Positions 27,976 to 38,300 of a stretch of 60,277 bases of DNA are shown here, in pieces. The stretch is taken from assembly GCA_964563155.1 (NCBI GenBank), contig CAZLVL010000016.1, positions 1 through 60,277 of the forward strand, in the 5' to 3' direction. How positions within the stretch are numbered: the stretch's first letter is position 1; each line of letters starts with the position of its first letter. Source of the stretch: DUPQ01 sp964563155. Its GTDB lineage: Bacteria > Bacillota > Clostridia > DUPQ01. The translations under genes were made by a program, and so were the position numbers. Under the pieces are notes generated by a model. The model ran no database searches and had not been told where the DNA came from. It was given only the letters and a program-made list of their open reading frames with translations.

Positions 27976-29825
27976 TTTATTTTCACCTTATAGTTAATTT
28001 GTGAGTAAACATTTTCTGACATAAATTCAAATTCTTTAAAGTCTGTTAAGTATAGGTCACCTGTAAGAGTGCTGTAATCAGTATTATTTCTGAAAAAGAC
28101 TAGATTGTCCTTGTAATTCCACACTTCATTTACATTATTCAAAAACTTAACTGAAGAATCACCTTTTTCTAGGTCGTAATAATACAAGGCTCCTACTCCT
28201 AAAGAAGCTTCCTTGTAATAATAAACAAATCTCCCATTTTGAGTAATTCCAAAGGAACTAGCACCGGTTCTTTCAATGGTTTTCTTAATATTGTTTTTTG
28301 ATATAACAACCAATCTACCATCAGTTTTGTAAACTAAGTTGCTACCATCTTTTGAAAGTTTAATAGCATCTATTGGATATACATCCTCACAAACATATTC
28401 AGTAAAGCTACCATTACTCTTCATGGTGTATTTATATAAAATAGTACTCTTTTCTACATAGCTTTTAAATACATAGATATCTTTATAGTCAGGAGAGAAA
28501 AACACAAAATCAATTGCCTTATCCCAATCACCACCTACAGAGGCTTCTTTATCTATTAAAATAAATTTATCTCCCAATTTTTTATACAAATTAGCTGTAT
28601 TGCTTAGAGCATCATATTTCTTAAAATAGAAATTGGCATCAATAAGTTCATTGTCAACAAAGCCAACTATATTTCTTTCTATAAAACCAAAAACATTGTC
28701 ATCAACTATGGTCTTTGTTTTACTCTTTATATCATAATGATAATAGGTTCCACCAAATCCATGAGTATCAAAAAGTGGCAAATGGTCTATTACATCAGAA
28801 ATAAAGACAACTTGTGAAAAATCATAAGAAACTAGTAACTGGGAACAGCTTTTTGCTAAAAGTTCACTTTTACCATTTTCATAGATATACATATCAAAGG
28901 TTGGATACTTAATAAATCTATCTTCTTCGTCAAGCTCTTCTTCTGATTGTCTTTCAATGTCTACATAATTAACCACTGAATATATGATTTTATCCCCTTG
29001 TTTATTAATTAAAGGATAATTTGAATATGCAGTACCTGTTACAACAAGAGATTCTAAAGTATGAACATCCCTTGAAATTAAGGCCTTTTGTCCGTCTTTA
29101 AATAGATATAAAGAGTAAACATCCATATGCTTTTCATCTGGCGCTGCTACCAAGTCATGTAAATATACACAAACCTTTCCATCATTGCTTAGTGAATAGT
29201 TGTTTGAATCAAGGTTTTCTTGAATTAAAGTCTTTTCTTTTGTCAAAACATTATAGGTATATAAATCTGATCTTAATACTTTATTCTCTTGGTCAATGCT
29301 AAAGACTCTGAAGGCAACTGTAGAAAAATCATCACTTACCACAAAAGAGAAGTCTGCGTTTTGTGCTATTAAAATGTTACTCACTCCATCAAATACCTTC
29401 AAGTCACCTACAAGTTTACCCCCTGTAGAAGCATCTGGATCTGCTTTTATGCTTGCAATATTATCTACATATATTAGTTTTTCCTGATCATCGCTTATGA
29501 TGATTCCTTCATGGGCAGATACTCCAATTTTCTTTCCTTCATCACTTTGGAAAATTGCAGGAGAAATAACTATAGGTTCTTTATTATACTTAACCATAGA
29601 TATTGTATTATTCCCTATTAGATAAACTGTATCATCATAGGGTATGTCCCCTTTTAATACCTTATTAGCATCAAATACTAAGACAGTAGCAGCAATTAGA
29701 ATAAGCAAAATAAGTCCTAAAAAGAACCCATTTTTCTTTATGAAATTTTTAAAATTGAATTTATTATTTTTCTGCTCAACATTTTCCAAGACATCCTTTT
29801 TGTCTTTGGTTTCTTCTGAACTCAT
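27972..29825 (-). CDS. Membrane-anchored propeller-like protein of unknown function
   Basis: Not recognised by family. A charged cytoplasmic tail (1-30) leads into one membrane helix (about 31-50), and about 565 residues lie outside the cell. That part has recurring beta-rich units with patterns like DGKVCVYLHD, NGRFVYYYKE and SKDGSNLVYK, the kind of repeat seen in TolB/WD40-like beta-propellers. No catalytic motif is evident. It is translationally coupled to RNase J (four-base overlap) and follows an Idh/MocA gene by nine bases. A sensing or binding role at the cell surface is possible but unproven. Confidence 0.65.
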   Translation of the reverse strand: MSSEETKDKKDVLENVEQKNNKFNFKNFIKKNGFFLGLILLILIAATVLVFDANKVLKGDIPYDDTVYLIGNNTISMVKYNKEPIVISPAIFQSDEGKKIGVSAHEGIIISDDQEKLIYVDNIASIKADPDASTGGKLVGDLKVFDGVSNILIAQNADFSFVVSDDFSTVAFRVFSIDQENKVLRSDLYTYNVLTKEKTLIQENLDSNNYSLSNDGKVCVYLHDLVAAPDEKHMDVYSLYLFKDGQKALISRDVHTLESLVVTGTAYSNYPLINKQGDKIIYSVVNYVDIERQSEEELDEEDRFIKYPTFDMYIYENGKSELLAKSCSQLLVSYDFSQVVFISDVIDHLPLFDTHGFGGTYYHYDIKSKTKTIVDDNVFGFIERNIVGFVDNELIDANFYFKKYDALSNTANLYKKLGDKFILIDKEASVGGDWDKAIDFVFFSPDYKDIYVFKSYVEKSTILYKYTMKSNGSFTEYVCEDVYPIDAIKLSKDGSNLVYKTDGRLVVISKNNIKKTIERTGASSFGITQNGRFVYYYKEASLGVGALYYYDLEKGDSSVKFLNNVNEVWNYKDNLVFFRNNTDYSTLTGDLYLTDFKEFEFMSENVYSQINYKVKIK

Positions 29826-29834
29826 ATTGTCTCC

Positions 29835-30905
29835 TTAAAACTTTACATCCATTGGATTTTGTCTATGACTTTCTTCAATAACAGCAATTTGCTTTTTAAC
29901 TTGCTCAGCTGTTACTGTCAATTCTTTCCCATTAACTATGTGATCGTACAACATATCATAAAAGCCCTTTGTCATTACTTGGAAGGTACCATAGGTTTCA
30001 GCCTCTGCTTCCCAAGATTTTTCAATCCATTCCAATTTTTCTGAACAATAGGCAGGTTTATCTGTACCGGGTTGGTCTACAGAATAAACAAGATTTTGGT
30101 CTTGGCTTTCTTCAGGCTTGAAGTATTTCCAATCTATCTTTGTCATACTACCATTTAGGGCTCCCTTTGAAGCTTGGATATTATAAGTAAATGGATTGTA
30201 ACCCTGACAAGAGGATATTTCTAAATCAATAACAGGTTTGTTTTCCCCATAAAGAAGAATCTTAACATAGTCCTCTGCATCTCCAAATGTATTTACTCTT
30301 TTCATAAAGGCTTTTACATTAGGCATTCCCTCTCCATATATTTGTAATGCTTGGTCAAGAGGGTGAGGTCCCGTATTGTATAGGTTGCCACCAGTATAAG
30401 ATTGCAAGGTCTGCCAATCCCATCTTCTTGCATAGTTAGAAAAACTAATACTAACTTGAACTAAATCTCCTAATACTCCAGAATCAATAATCTCTTTAAT
30501 TTTCACATAATAGGATGCAAATCTAGAGTTTTGGAAAACCGCTAAAATACGATTATTTTTCTTAGCTGTTTTAATTAAATCATCTGCTTCTTCTTCTGTT
30601 TTACAAAAAGGCTTTTCACTAAGTACATTTAATCCATTTTCTAACAAGTCCTTAGTTATGGGATAGTGCATATGACTGTAGGATGCATTGACAACAAAGT
30701 CTAAATCCATACCGTATAAGTCCTTGTAATCATCCAGAATCTTGACATCATTACCATATCTTTCAATTGCCAAGTTTTTCCTTTTTTCAATATGCTCAAC
30801 TATGGCAACAACCTTAAATTTGTCAGTATTTCCCATAAAAAAAGCACCGTGTATTGAAAATCCACTTCTTCCTTGTCCGATAATAGCTACTTTTAACTGT
30901 CTCAT
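29835..30905 (-). CDS. Gfo/Idh/MocA-family oxidoreductase
   Basis: Second sugar dehydrogenase-like protein of this family, 356 residues from the ATG at 30905, which has GGAAGAG before it; the upstream in-frame start lacks such a site. The Rossmann motif is VAIIGQGRSG, EKP lies in SEKPFCKT, and the active-site region is GGNLYNTGPHPLDQ with the conserved His. It differs clearly from the copy at 20.7-21.8 kb, so this is not a recent duplication. It leads a run into the propeller protein, RNase J and tyrS. The substrate is unknown. Confidence 0.9.
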   Translation of the reverse strand: MRQLKVAIIGQGRSGFSIHGAFFMGNTDKFKVVAIVEHIEKRKNLAIERYGNDVKILDDYKDLYGMDLDFVVNASYSHMHYPITKDLLENGLNVLSEKPFCKTEEEADDLIKTAKKNNRILAVFQNSRFASYYVKIKEIIDSGVLGDLVQVSISFSNYARRWDWQTLQSYTGGNLYNTGPHPLDQALQIYGEGMPNVKAFMKRVNTFGDAEDYVKILLYGENKPVIDLEISSCQGYNPFTYNIQASKGALNGSMTKIDWKYFKPEESQDQNLVYSVDQPGTDKPAYCSEKLEWIEKSWEAEAETYGTFQVMTKGFYDMLYDHIVNGKELTVTAEQVKKQIAVIEESHRQNPMDVKF

Positions 30906-30936
30906 TTCACTCTTCCTTTTTTTAAATTCAAACATA

Positions 30937-30965
30937 ATCATACAGTATAAGGGGGCTTAATTCAA
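30937..30965 (-). promoter_or_regulatory. Promoter of the second oxidoreductase operon
   Basis: On the minus strand TTGAAT (30960-30965) and TATGAT (30937-30942) with a 17-base spacer. The spacer coincides with one arm of a large inverted repeat. Confidence 0.55.
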
Positions 30966-31001
30966 TAATTTACATTAAATTTTAGGTCAGCTCCCCTATA
31001 C
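30945..31001. repeat. Interrupted inverted repeat around the oxidoreductase promoter
   Basis: Arms of 13 bases (30945-30957 and 30989-31001, G- and C-rich cores) pair at 12 of 13 positions with one wobble, separated by 31 bases. It follows the ileS stop. It may be an ileS terminator stem without a U-run, or an operator. Confidence 0.5.
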
Positions 31002-31010
31002 AAGTTTAAT

Positions 31011-34000
31011 CTAAAGATCCCTTTTTATTTTTATCAAAGCTTCAATTCCATTAATATCCCAGAGCATTTCATAGAAGCTTTCATCTGTTTTATCCACATA
31101 GCCATTGGCTAGGGTTTCTTTGTTAATCCAATCAGAATTTTTTAAAGCAATTTCTAGCAACCTTTCACTCTTTTCAATAGAATAGAGAATTTTATCAGTT
31201 ACATTGAAATCAGCATCCTTTCTCATGGTTTGGATTTTACTTACTAACTCTCTAACAAAGCCTTCTTCAATTAACAAGTCGTCAAGGTTAGTATCTAAAA
31301 CTGTAGTTATGTTATAGTCGCTTAAGGATACATGGCCTTCTTTTTGCTTGGTTTCACTTAAGATATCATCTTTTTCCAGCTCAATCTTTACACCATCTAG
31401 CATAAACTCATAGACTTTACCTTGGTTTACCAATTCCATAACCTTTGAGCCATCAGCATTTTGCAAATGTTCTCTAATTGCAGGAACATGTTTGCCATAC
31501 TTTTTACCTAGGGTCCTAAGCTGCGGTTTTAGATTGTAATCTATAAACATGGTAGGATCATCAATATACATAATTTCCTTTATATTCAACTCATCTTTTA
31601 ATAAATCTAAATAAGCCTTATCCAACTTCTTGTCAGAGGTTATGTATAGTTTGCTTAAGGGTTGTCTGTTTTTAATGTTTGAAGTACTTCTCATGCTTCT
31701 TCCCATTACAATTATCTTAAGTAGCTCCTCCATTTGATCTTCCATATCTAAATTAATAAAAGATGGGTCATACTCAGGGTAATCTGTTAAATGCACACTC
31801 TTTGGAGCAGATTCGTCTAGATTTACAACTAAATTAGAATAAATCTCTTCTGTTATAAAAGGAGTAAAGGGAGCAGACAACTTTATTAAAGTTACTAAAC
31901 AAGTATAAAGAGTAACATAGGCATTTATCTTGTCGGAAGTCTCTTCACTTTGCCAGTATCTTTCTCTGGATCTTCTTATATACCAATTGCTTAACTCGTC
32001 TGTAAATGCTTGCAATTCTCTAGATGCTTCAAAAATCTTATACTCTTCTAAGTATCCATCAATGCTTTTTACTAAACTATTTAATTTCGATAAAACCCAT
32101 TTATCCAGTAAGCATAAATTATCCATATCTAGTTGGTGTTCTAGAGGATTGAACTTGTCTATTTGTGCATAAAGAACATAAAAGGCATAAACATTCCACA
32201 AGGTTCCTAAAAACTTCCTTTGCCCTTCTGTAACACCACTATCATGGAATCTTGATGGTAGCCAAGGAGCGCTTACTGTATAGAAATACCATCTTATGGC
32301 ATCAGCACCTTGTTTATTCAAAATATCCCAAGGATCCACAACATTGCCCTTGTGTTTACTCATCTTTTGTCCATCTTTATCTTGGATTAAGCCTAAAACT
32401 ATAACGTTTTTATAGGCAGGACTATCAAACAAGGCACAAGATATGGCATGTAAAGTATAGAACCAGCCTCTAGTTTGGTCTAGTGCTTCGGATATAAAGT
32501 CAGCTGGAAAACTCTTTTCAAAAAGCTCCTTGTTTTCAAAAGGATAATGAAATTGAGCAAAAGGCATAGCTCCACTGTCAAACCAGCAGTCTAAGACTTC
32601 AGGAACCCTAGTCATTTGTGAACCACACTTGTCACATCTAACATGAACTTGGTCAATATAGGGTTTGTGTAGTTCTATATCATCAGGACAGTTATCAGAT
32701 TTTTCTTTTAACTCAGCAATACTTCCAATTGCCACTTCATGACCACATTCACACTGCCAGATAGGAAGAGGGGTTCCCCAGTATCTTTCCCTTGAAATAC
32801 CCCAGTCCACAACAGAACGTAAGAAGTTTCCAAATCTTCCATCCTTTATATTACCTGGCATCCAGTTTATAAGGTCGTTGTTTTTTAATAGGGAGTCCTT
32901 AATTGCAGTCATTTCTATAAACCAAGCAGACCTGGCATAATATATTAGTGGAGTATCACATCTCCAACAAAAAGGATATGTATGCTCAAAATCTTCTTGG
33001 TCAAAGAGAAGGCCTCTTTTGTCCAGGTCTTCTTGAATAACCTTATCTGCATCTTTAACAAACAAAGCTTTTAAAAATTTGGTTTCTTCTTTCATATTTC
33101 CCTGTTCATCTACCATTTGAACAAAGGGTAAATTATATTTTTTACCTATAACAGCGTCATCTTCCCCAAAGGCTGGTGCAGTATGTACAATTCCAGAACC
33201 ATCAGTAAGGGTTACAAAGTCTCCTAAACAGATATAAAATCCTTTTTCTATGGTTTCTTGATCAAAAAAGTCAAACAAAGGAAGATACCTTTTATACTCT
33301 AAATCCTTACCCTTATAGCTTTCTACCACTTTATATTCTCTATCTTCAAAGACTTTTTCCAGTAATTCTTTAGCAAGAATTAAAAATTCGCCCTTAAATT
33401 CAACCTTCACATAATCAAAGTCAGCACCTAAAGTTAAACCAACGTTAGATGGTAAGGTCCAAGGTGTAGTGGTCCATGCTAGGAAAAAGGTGTTTTTCTC
33501 ATCTTCAACCTGGAATTTAACAAAAATACTGGTGTCAACCACATCCTTGTATCCTTGTGCAACTTCATGGCTAGATAAGGTAGTTCCACATCTAGGACAA
33601 TAGGGTACAACCTTGTGTCCTTGATAAAGTAGTCCTTTTTTCCAAATTTCTTTTATTGCCCACCATTCAGATTCAATGTAATCATTCTCATAGGTAATAT
33701 AGGGGTTTTCCATGTCAGCCCAAAAACCCACTCTTTCACTTATTTCTTCCCAGTCAGCCTTGTATTTCCAGACACTTTCTTTGCACTTTTTAATAAAAGG
33801 TTCGATACCAAATTTTTCAATATCCTCTTTACCATCCATGCCTAGCATTTTTTCTACTTCCAGCTCAACAGGAAGACCATGGGTGTCCCAACCAGCTTTT
33901 CTTAAAACCTTGTAGCCTTTCATGGTTTTGTATCTAGGTATAATATCTTTAACAGCTCTTGTTAAAATATGGCCAATGTGAGGTTTTCCATTGGCAGTAG

Positions 34001-34142
34001 GTGGCCCATCATAAAAGGTAAAGTGCTGACAACCCTCTCTGTTTTCTATGCTCTTTTCAAAGATTTTATTCTCTCTCCAAAAGTCTAGAACTTCTAGTTC
34101 TCTTTTAACAAAGTCTAATTGTGTTTCTACTTTTTTGTACAT
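31011..34142 (-). CDS. ileS: Isoleucyl-tRNA synthetase, long (IleS2-like) form
   Basis: Charges tRNA-Ile and edits misactivated valine. HIGH is HIGH (55-58) in NGKPHIGH, and KMSKS is KMSKHKGN (about 597). Two cysteine pairs of zinc-knuckle type are present (CPRCGTTLSSHEV, and CECGHEV with CDKCG). At 1043 residues and with GLPVELEVEK and CPRCGTTLSSHEVAQGY it looks like the eukaryote-like IleS2 group rather than the roughly 920-residue IleS1 group. IleS2 enzymes are known to be less sensitive to mupirocin. Expression is controlled by the T-box directly upstream. Confidence 0.96.
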   Translation of the reverse strand: MYKKVETQLDFVKRELEVLDFWRENKIFEKSIENREGCQHFTFYDGPPTANGKPHIGHILTRAVKDIIPRYKTMKGYKVLRKAGWDTHGLPVELEVEKMLGMDGKEDIEKFGIEPFIKKCKESVWKYKADWEEISERVGFWADMENPYITYENDYIESEWWAIKEIWKKGLLYQGHKVVPYCPRCGTTLSSHEVAQGYKDVVDTSIFVKFQVEDEKNTFFLAWTTTPWTLPSNVGLTLGADFDYVKVEFKGEFLILAKELLEKVFEDREYKVVESYKGKDLEYKRYLPLFDFFDQETIEKGFYICLGDFVTLTDGSGIVHTAPAFGEDDAVIGKKYNLPFVQMVDEQGNMKEETKFLKALFVKDADKVIQEDLDKRGLLFDQEDFEHTYPFCWRCDTPLIYYARSAWFIEMTAIKDSLLKNNDLINWMPGNIKDGRFGNFLRSVVDWGISRERYWGTPLPIWQCECGHEVAIGSIAELKEKSDNCPDDIELHKPYIDQVHVRCDKCGSQMTRVPEVLDCWFDSGAMPFAQFHYPFENKELFEKSFPADFISEALDQTRGWFYTLHAISCALFDSPAYKNVIVLGLIQDKDGQKMSKHKGNVVDPWDILNKQGADAIRWYFYTVSAPWLPSRFHDSGVTEGQRKFLGTLWNVYAFYVLYAQIDKFNPLEHQLDMDNLCLLDKWVLSKLNSLVKSIDGYLEEYKIFEASRELQAFTDELSNWYIRRSRERYWQSEETSDKINAYVTLYTCLVTLIKLSAPFTPFITEEIYSNLVVNLDESAPKSVHLTDYPEYDPSFINLDMEDQMEELLKIIVMGRSMRSTSNIKNRQPLSKLYITSDKKLDKAYLDLLKDELNIKEIMYIDDPTMFIDYNLKPQLRTLGKKYGKHVPAIREHLQNADGSKVMELVNQGKVYEFMLDGVKIELEKDDILSETKQKEGHVSLSDYNITTVLDTNLDDLLIEEGFVRELVSKIQTMRKDADFNVTDKILYSIEKSERLLEIALKNSDWINKETLANGYVDKTDESFYEMLWDINGIEALIKIKRDL

Positions 34143-34179
34143 AGTATCCTCTTCTCTTTAACTAAAGTTATATATAATA

Positions 34180-34399
34180 ATACTCCTTCATCCAAAGGGA
34201 CGAAAGAGTATCCGCGGTACCACCCTAATTGCTTTAAAATAAAGCCTCTTAATAAAAATAACGGTTTTTTCCGGACTCCCCTACTTTCTTTCAGGAAATC
34301 AACTCCCCGGTGATTCTCAAATTCAGAATTTATATATTCTCAGCCCCATATACTCTCTGTAAAATTCTCAAACTTGACTGTCGGTTCAAAGTTTTTGCT
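34180..34399 (-). promoter_or_regulatory. T-box leader of ileS
   Basis: Senses uncharged tRNA-Ile. On the minus strand the conserved T-box sequence GGGTGGTACCGCGG (34212-34225) is followed by a 14-bp hairpin (34180-34212, with G-U pairs). Stem I lies at about 34300-34395, and an ATC triplet at 34312-34314 is in the position expected for the isoleucine specifier. The downstream run is UA-rich rather than a clean U-tract. Confidence 0.93.
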
Positions 34400-34405
34400 C
34401 TGTAT

Positions 34406-34435
34406 ATTATAAAGTAATCCTTTATTAATTGTCAA
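34406..34435 (-). promoter_or_regulatory. Promoter of the ileS T-box transcript
   Basis: On the minus strand TTGACA (34430-34435) and TATAAT (34406-34411) with an 18-base spacer. Both boxes are consensus. The -35 overlaps the end of ftsY. Confidence 0.8.
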
Positions 34436-35354
34436 ATAGGGCATCTATAAACTCATTTGCATCAAATACTCTTAAATCATCCACTTGTTCACCAATACCA
34501 ATGTACTTTACAGGTATTTTCAATTCAGAACTTACAGATATAACAATGCCGCCTTTTGCTGTGCCATCTAGTTTGGTTAAAACAATACCATCAATGTCTA
34601 TAGCTTGGTCAAAAGCCTTAGCTTGTACTAAAGAATTTTGTCCAGCAGAAGCATCCAATACAATTAAGGTCTCCAAATTTGCATCTGGGGCCTCTTTCAT
34701 AATAACCCTTTTAATTTTCTTTAATTCTTCCATTAAATTACTCTTAGTATGAAGCCTTCCAGCAGTATCACAGATTAATACATCTGCCTTTCTTGTCATG
34801 GCAGCATATATAGCATCATATACTACAGAGGCTGGATCTGCACCAGCTTGACCCGTAACTATTTGAGTCTTGCTTCTTTGAGACCATAAAACTAACTGTT
34901 CAGTAGCAGCTGCTCTAAAAGTATCTCCAGCTGCTAAAATAACGCTTTTACCTTCTTTAATGAGAAGATTACTCAATTTTCCTATGGTTGTTGTTTTACC
35001 TGTTCCATTAACTCCCACAACCAAGATAATATTCAATTTGTTTTGGTTTTCTTCTTTTTCTAAAATAAGACCCTTGTTTTCATTGGATAACAATATGTCT
35101 AAAAGTTTTTCCTTTAAAAGCACTTTAATAGCTTCAGGCTCATCAATATTATTTAACTTAACTTGATACTGTAAATCATCCATAATAGACATTACTGTAT
35201 CAATAGCAATATCACTTTCTATTAGAATCTCTTCTAATTCTTCAAAAAAATCTTCATCTATTTTTCTAAAGGAAACTATTAGATTATCAATTCTTTTTGT
35301 AAAATTCTCTTTTGTTTTTTCTAGACCTTTTTTTAATCTATTTAAAAATCCCAT
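34425..35354 (-). CDS. ftsY: Signal recognition particle receptor FtsY
   Basis: SRP receptor GTPase that docks translating ribosomes at the membrane. An NG-domain protein of 309 residues with a short basic N-terminus rather than the long acidic A domain of E. coli. The P-loop GVNGTGKT is at 114-121, followed by CDTAGRLH and TKLDGTAKGG. The ATG lies one base after the smc stop and has no Shine-Dalgarno sequence, so translation must be coupled to smc. Confidence 0.97.
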   Translation of the reverse strand: MGFLNRLKKGLEKTKENFTKRIDNLIVSFRKIDEDFFEELEEILIESDIAIDTVMSIMDDLQYQVKLNNIDEPEAIKVLLKEKLLDILLSNENKGLILEKEENQNKLNIILVVGVNGTGKTTTIGKLSNLLIKEGKSVILAAGDTFRAAATEQLVLWSQRSKTQIVTGQAGADPASVVYDAIYAAMTRKADVLICDTAGRLHTKSNLMEELKKIKRVIMKEAPDANLETLIVLDASAGQNSLVQAKAFDQAIDIDGIVLTKLDGTAKGGIVISVSSELKIPVKYIGIGEQVDDLRVFDANEFIDALFDN

Positions 35355-35355
35355 A

Positions 35356-38300
35356 TTAGTCTGTTAATTGCATGGAAACAACCTTGGTAATACCGTGTTC
35401 TTGCATTGTTACACCATATATAGAATCAGCGTTTTCCATAGTACCCTTTCTGTGTGTAATAAGTACAAACTGAGTTTGTAATTTGTGGTTGTTCAAATAC
35501 TTACAATACTTCATAACATTGTTGTCATCCAAAGAGGTATCAATTTCGTCAAAAACACAAAATGGAGAAGGGTTTAGTTTTAACATGGAAAATATTAAGG
35601 CAATAGCTGTAAAGGCTTTTTCTCCCCCAGATAAGAGCATCATATTTTGCAATTTTTTACCTGGAGGTTGAACAATTATATCTATACCACATTCTAAAAT
35701 GTCTGTTTCATCGGTTAACTGCAATCTAGCTTGTCCACCATCAAAAAGCTTTACAAATATTTCATTGAAGTTTTCACTTATAATTGCAAACTTTTCTCTA
35801 AACTGTTTTCTCATAACAGTGTTCATTTCATTAACTGTTTTATATAAATCTTCCTTGGATTTTTCAATATCATCTCTTTGACTGGTGAAAAATCTATATC
35901 TTTCATTAGATTTAGCATAGTCTTCAATGGAGTCAAGATTAACTGGACCCAATTGTTTTATCACCGACTTGGCATAAACAATTTGTTTTCTAGCTTCACC
36001 AATATTCTCAATCTCACCATGTCTTTCTAGAGCATCATTGTGAGTTAAGTTATATTCGTCCCACATTCTATTTTTCATGGCTTCAATTTCAATCTCAGTT
36101 TTTCCCTTAGACACTTCTAAAGAGGAAATCTTGTTTTGTAAAAGCATAATATCCTTGTTCTCATCGGTTACTCTTTGAATGAAATTCTCATTTTCATCTG
36201 ATAATTTCCTTCTATCAGCTCTAATCTTTTCAATTTCTTTTTCAAACTTAAGCCTAATATCATCAGGTTTATTTACTAGGGTAGATTTTTCCAAGATAAC
36301 CTTGTTCAAATCTGCTACCACTTCTTCTAATTCCAAATTTCTCTTTATTGTTTCTTTTCTTTTAACAACCAAAGCCTCTTTTTCAAATCCAATTCTTATT
36401 AAAGCCTCTTCGTTATTTTTCATACTCTCTTCAATTGAGCCAACTGAAACCTTAAGATTGGAAATATCCAAATAGATATTATCTCTTTTACTTGATTTTT
36501 CCTTATTAGCAAGCTCATGAAGGTCAAGATCCTGCCTTTTTTGCTCATAAGCCTTTTCAATTCCTAAAAGAATTTCATTTTGAGCCTTTATTAAATCATC
36601 AAATCCCTTAATCTCTTCTTTTATTAAAAGTTTACTTTCTTTAGAAGACTTTAAGCTCTCTTGGTTTTGTTTGTATGATTTGTCTAAAGATAAGATTTCA
36701 GACTCAGCCTTTGTTATTTGGATATCCTTTTCTCTTATATCCAAATCCAATTTATCAATATTAGCAGCCATTGTATTTAACCTGCTGTAGTGATCTTTCA
36801 TCTCTTTAGAAACTTCTTCTTGTTCAACACTTAACTTTTTAATGGTTATTTTTAAGTTTTCTAGCTGCTTTTGTCTTCCTAAAAGACCAATTTTCCCAGC
36901 ATGTTGAGAACCTCCAGTTATGGAGCCTCCAGTGTTAAAAAATTCACCAGTTAGAGTGACTAACTTGTATCTATGACTTGTCTTTCTTGCAATAGCTACA
37001 GCATTATCATAAGTATCTACAACAATAATTTTACCTAGAAGATACTTTGCAATATTATCAAAAATACCTTCATACTCTAAAAGCTTATATGCAACATCAA
37101 CAACTCCATTTAAAGACATGATTTCTCTAACTTCATTATCATTGAAATAACTAGGTCTTACTGTATTTAAGGGTAAAAAGGTCACCCTTCCCAGATTTTT
37201 AGATTTTAAAAACTCTATTGCTTCTTTTGCAGCTTGTTCATCTTCTACAACTACATTTTGTATATTTCCACCCATGGCACTTTCAATTGCCCTGTTGTAT
37301 ATTTCCTTTGTTGAAAAGATTTTAGCCACAACATCCACCACACCAGTTAAAGACTTGTTCTCCATTACAGCCTTAACATCGTTCCTATAGCCTTGCATGT
37401 GTTTTTCCATGTCTTCTATAAGGTTGTGATTAGATTGAGATATTTCAATGTTGGTTTTTAGTTTTTGTTCTTTATCTCTAAGATTAGTAAGTTGGGCCTG
37501 TATTTTTTGATAATCTGTTTTTAATTGATCTCTTTTTTGGACATCCTCTTCTTTGGATTTTTTAAGTTTTAGGTTCTCCTCTTGCTTGGTTTGTTTGCTA
37601 AGAAGCAAGCTGTCATTTTCATAAATTACCTTGTTTATATTGCTATCTAAATTATCCAGTCTTTCTTCAAGAGCTCTTTGTTTATTTACTTTATCATTTA
37701 TTTCCAATTTAACAGAAGATATATCTTCTAAGTCCTTCATAATAGCTGCTTTAAGAGATTCAGTTACCTTTTCTGTTTCTGATAAGGATTTTATAATATC
37801 ATCTGATTCTTTTTCTAAAACTTCAAGTTTTTCCTTGAAATTTGAAACCTGCTTTTCAAGATAATGACCTGCATTTTCCTTTGTAATATAGTCTTTGGAA
37901 AGTTCTTCTTCTCTTAGCTTAAAATCTTCAATATTGTCTTGATTTTTCTTAATCTCATCTTTAGCATTGGATAGACGCTCTTTATAAAGCAAAATTTCAT
38001 GCCTAATAGATTCTAAATTTCTTAAAAAACTATTGAGCTCTTCTTTTAGCTCATTTTCCTTATTCTCAAAATCCTCTATCTTTTGAAGGTTACTCTTGTT
38101 TTCTTCTTTAATTGCTTCTAACTCTTCTTCTTTTAAGGCTATATCTTGGCTTAATTGTCCAATATCATCTTGATACTTCTTAATCCTACTTTCAAACATC
38201 TCCAGGTTATTTAAATATAGGCCTACTTCATTAGTTCTTAATATTTCATAAACTCTTAAGTATTCTTTAGCCTTATCAGATTGCTTTCTAAGAGGTTCTA

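Noticed and set aside
20694..30905. The two Idh/MocA genes as a recent duplication
   Set aside because: Their sequences differ throughout, including around the active site; they only share the fold.
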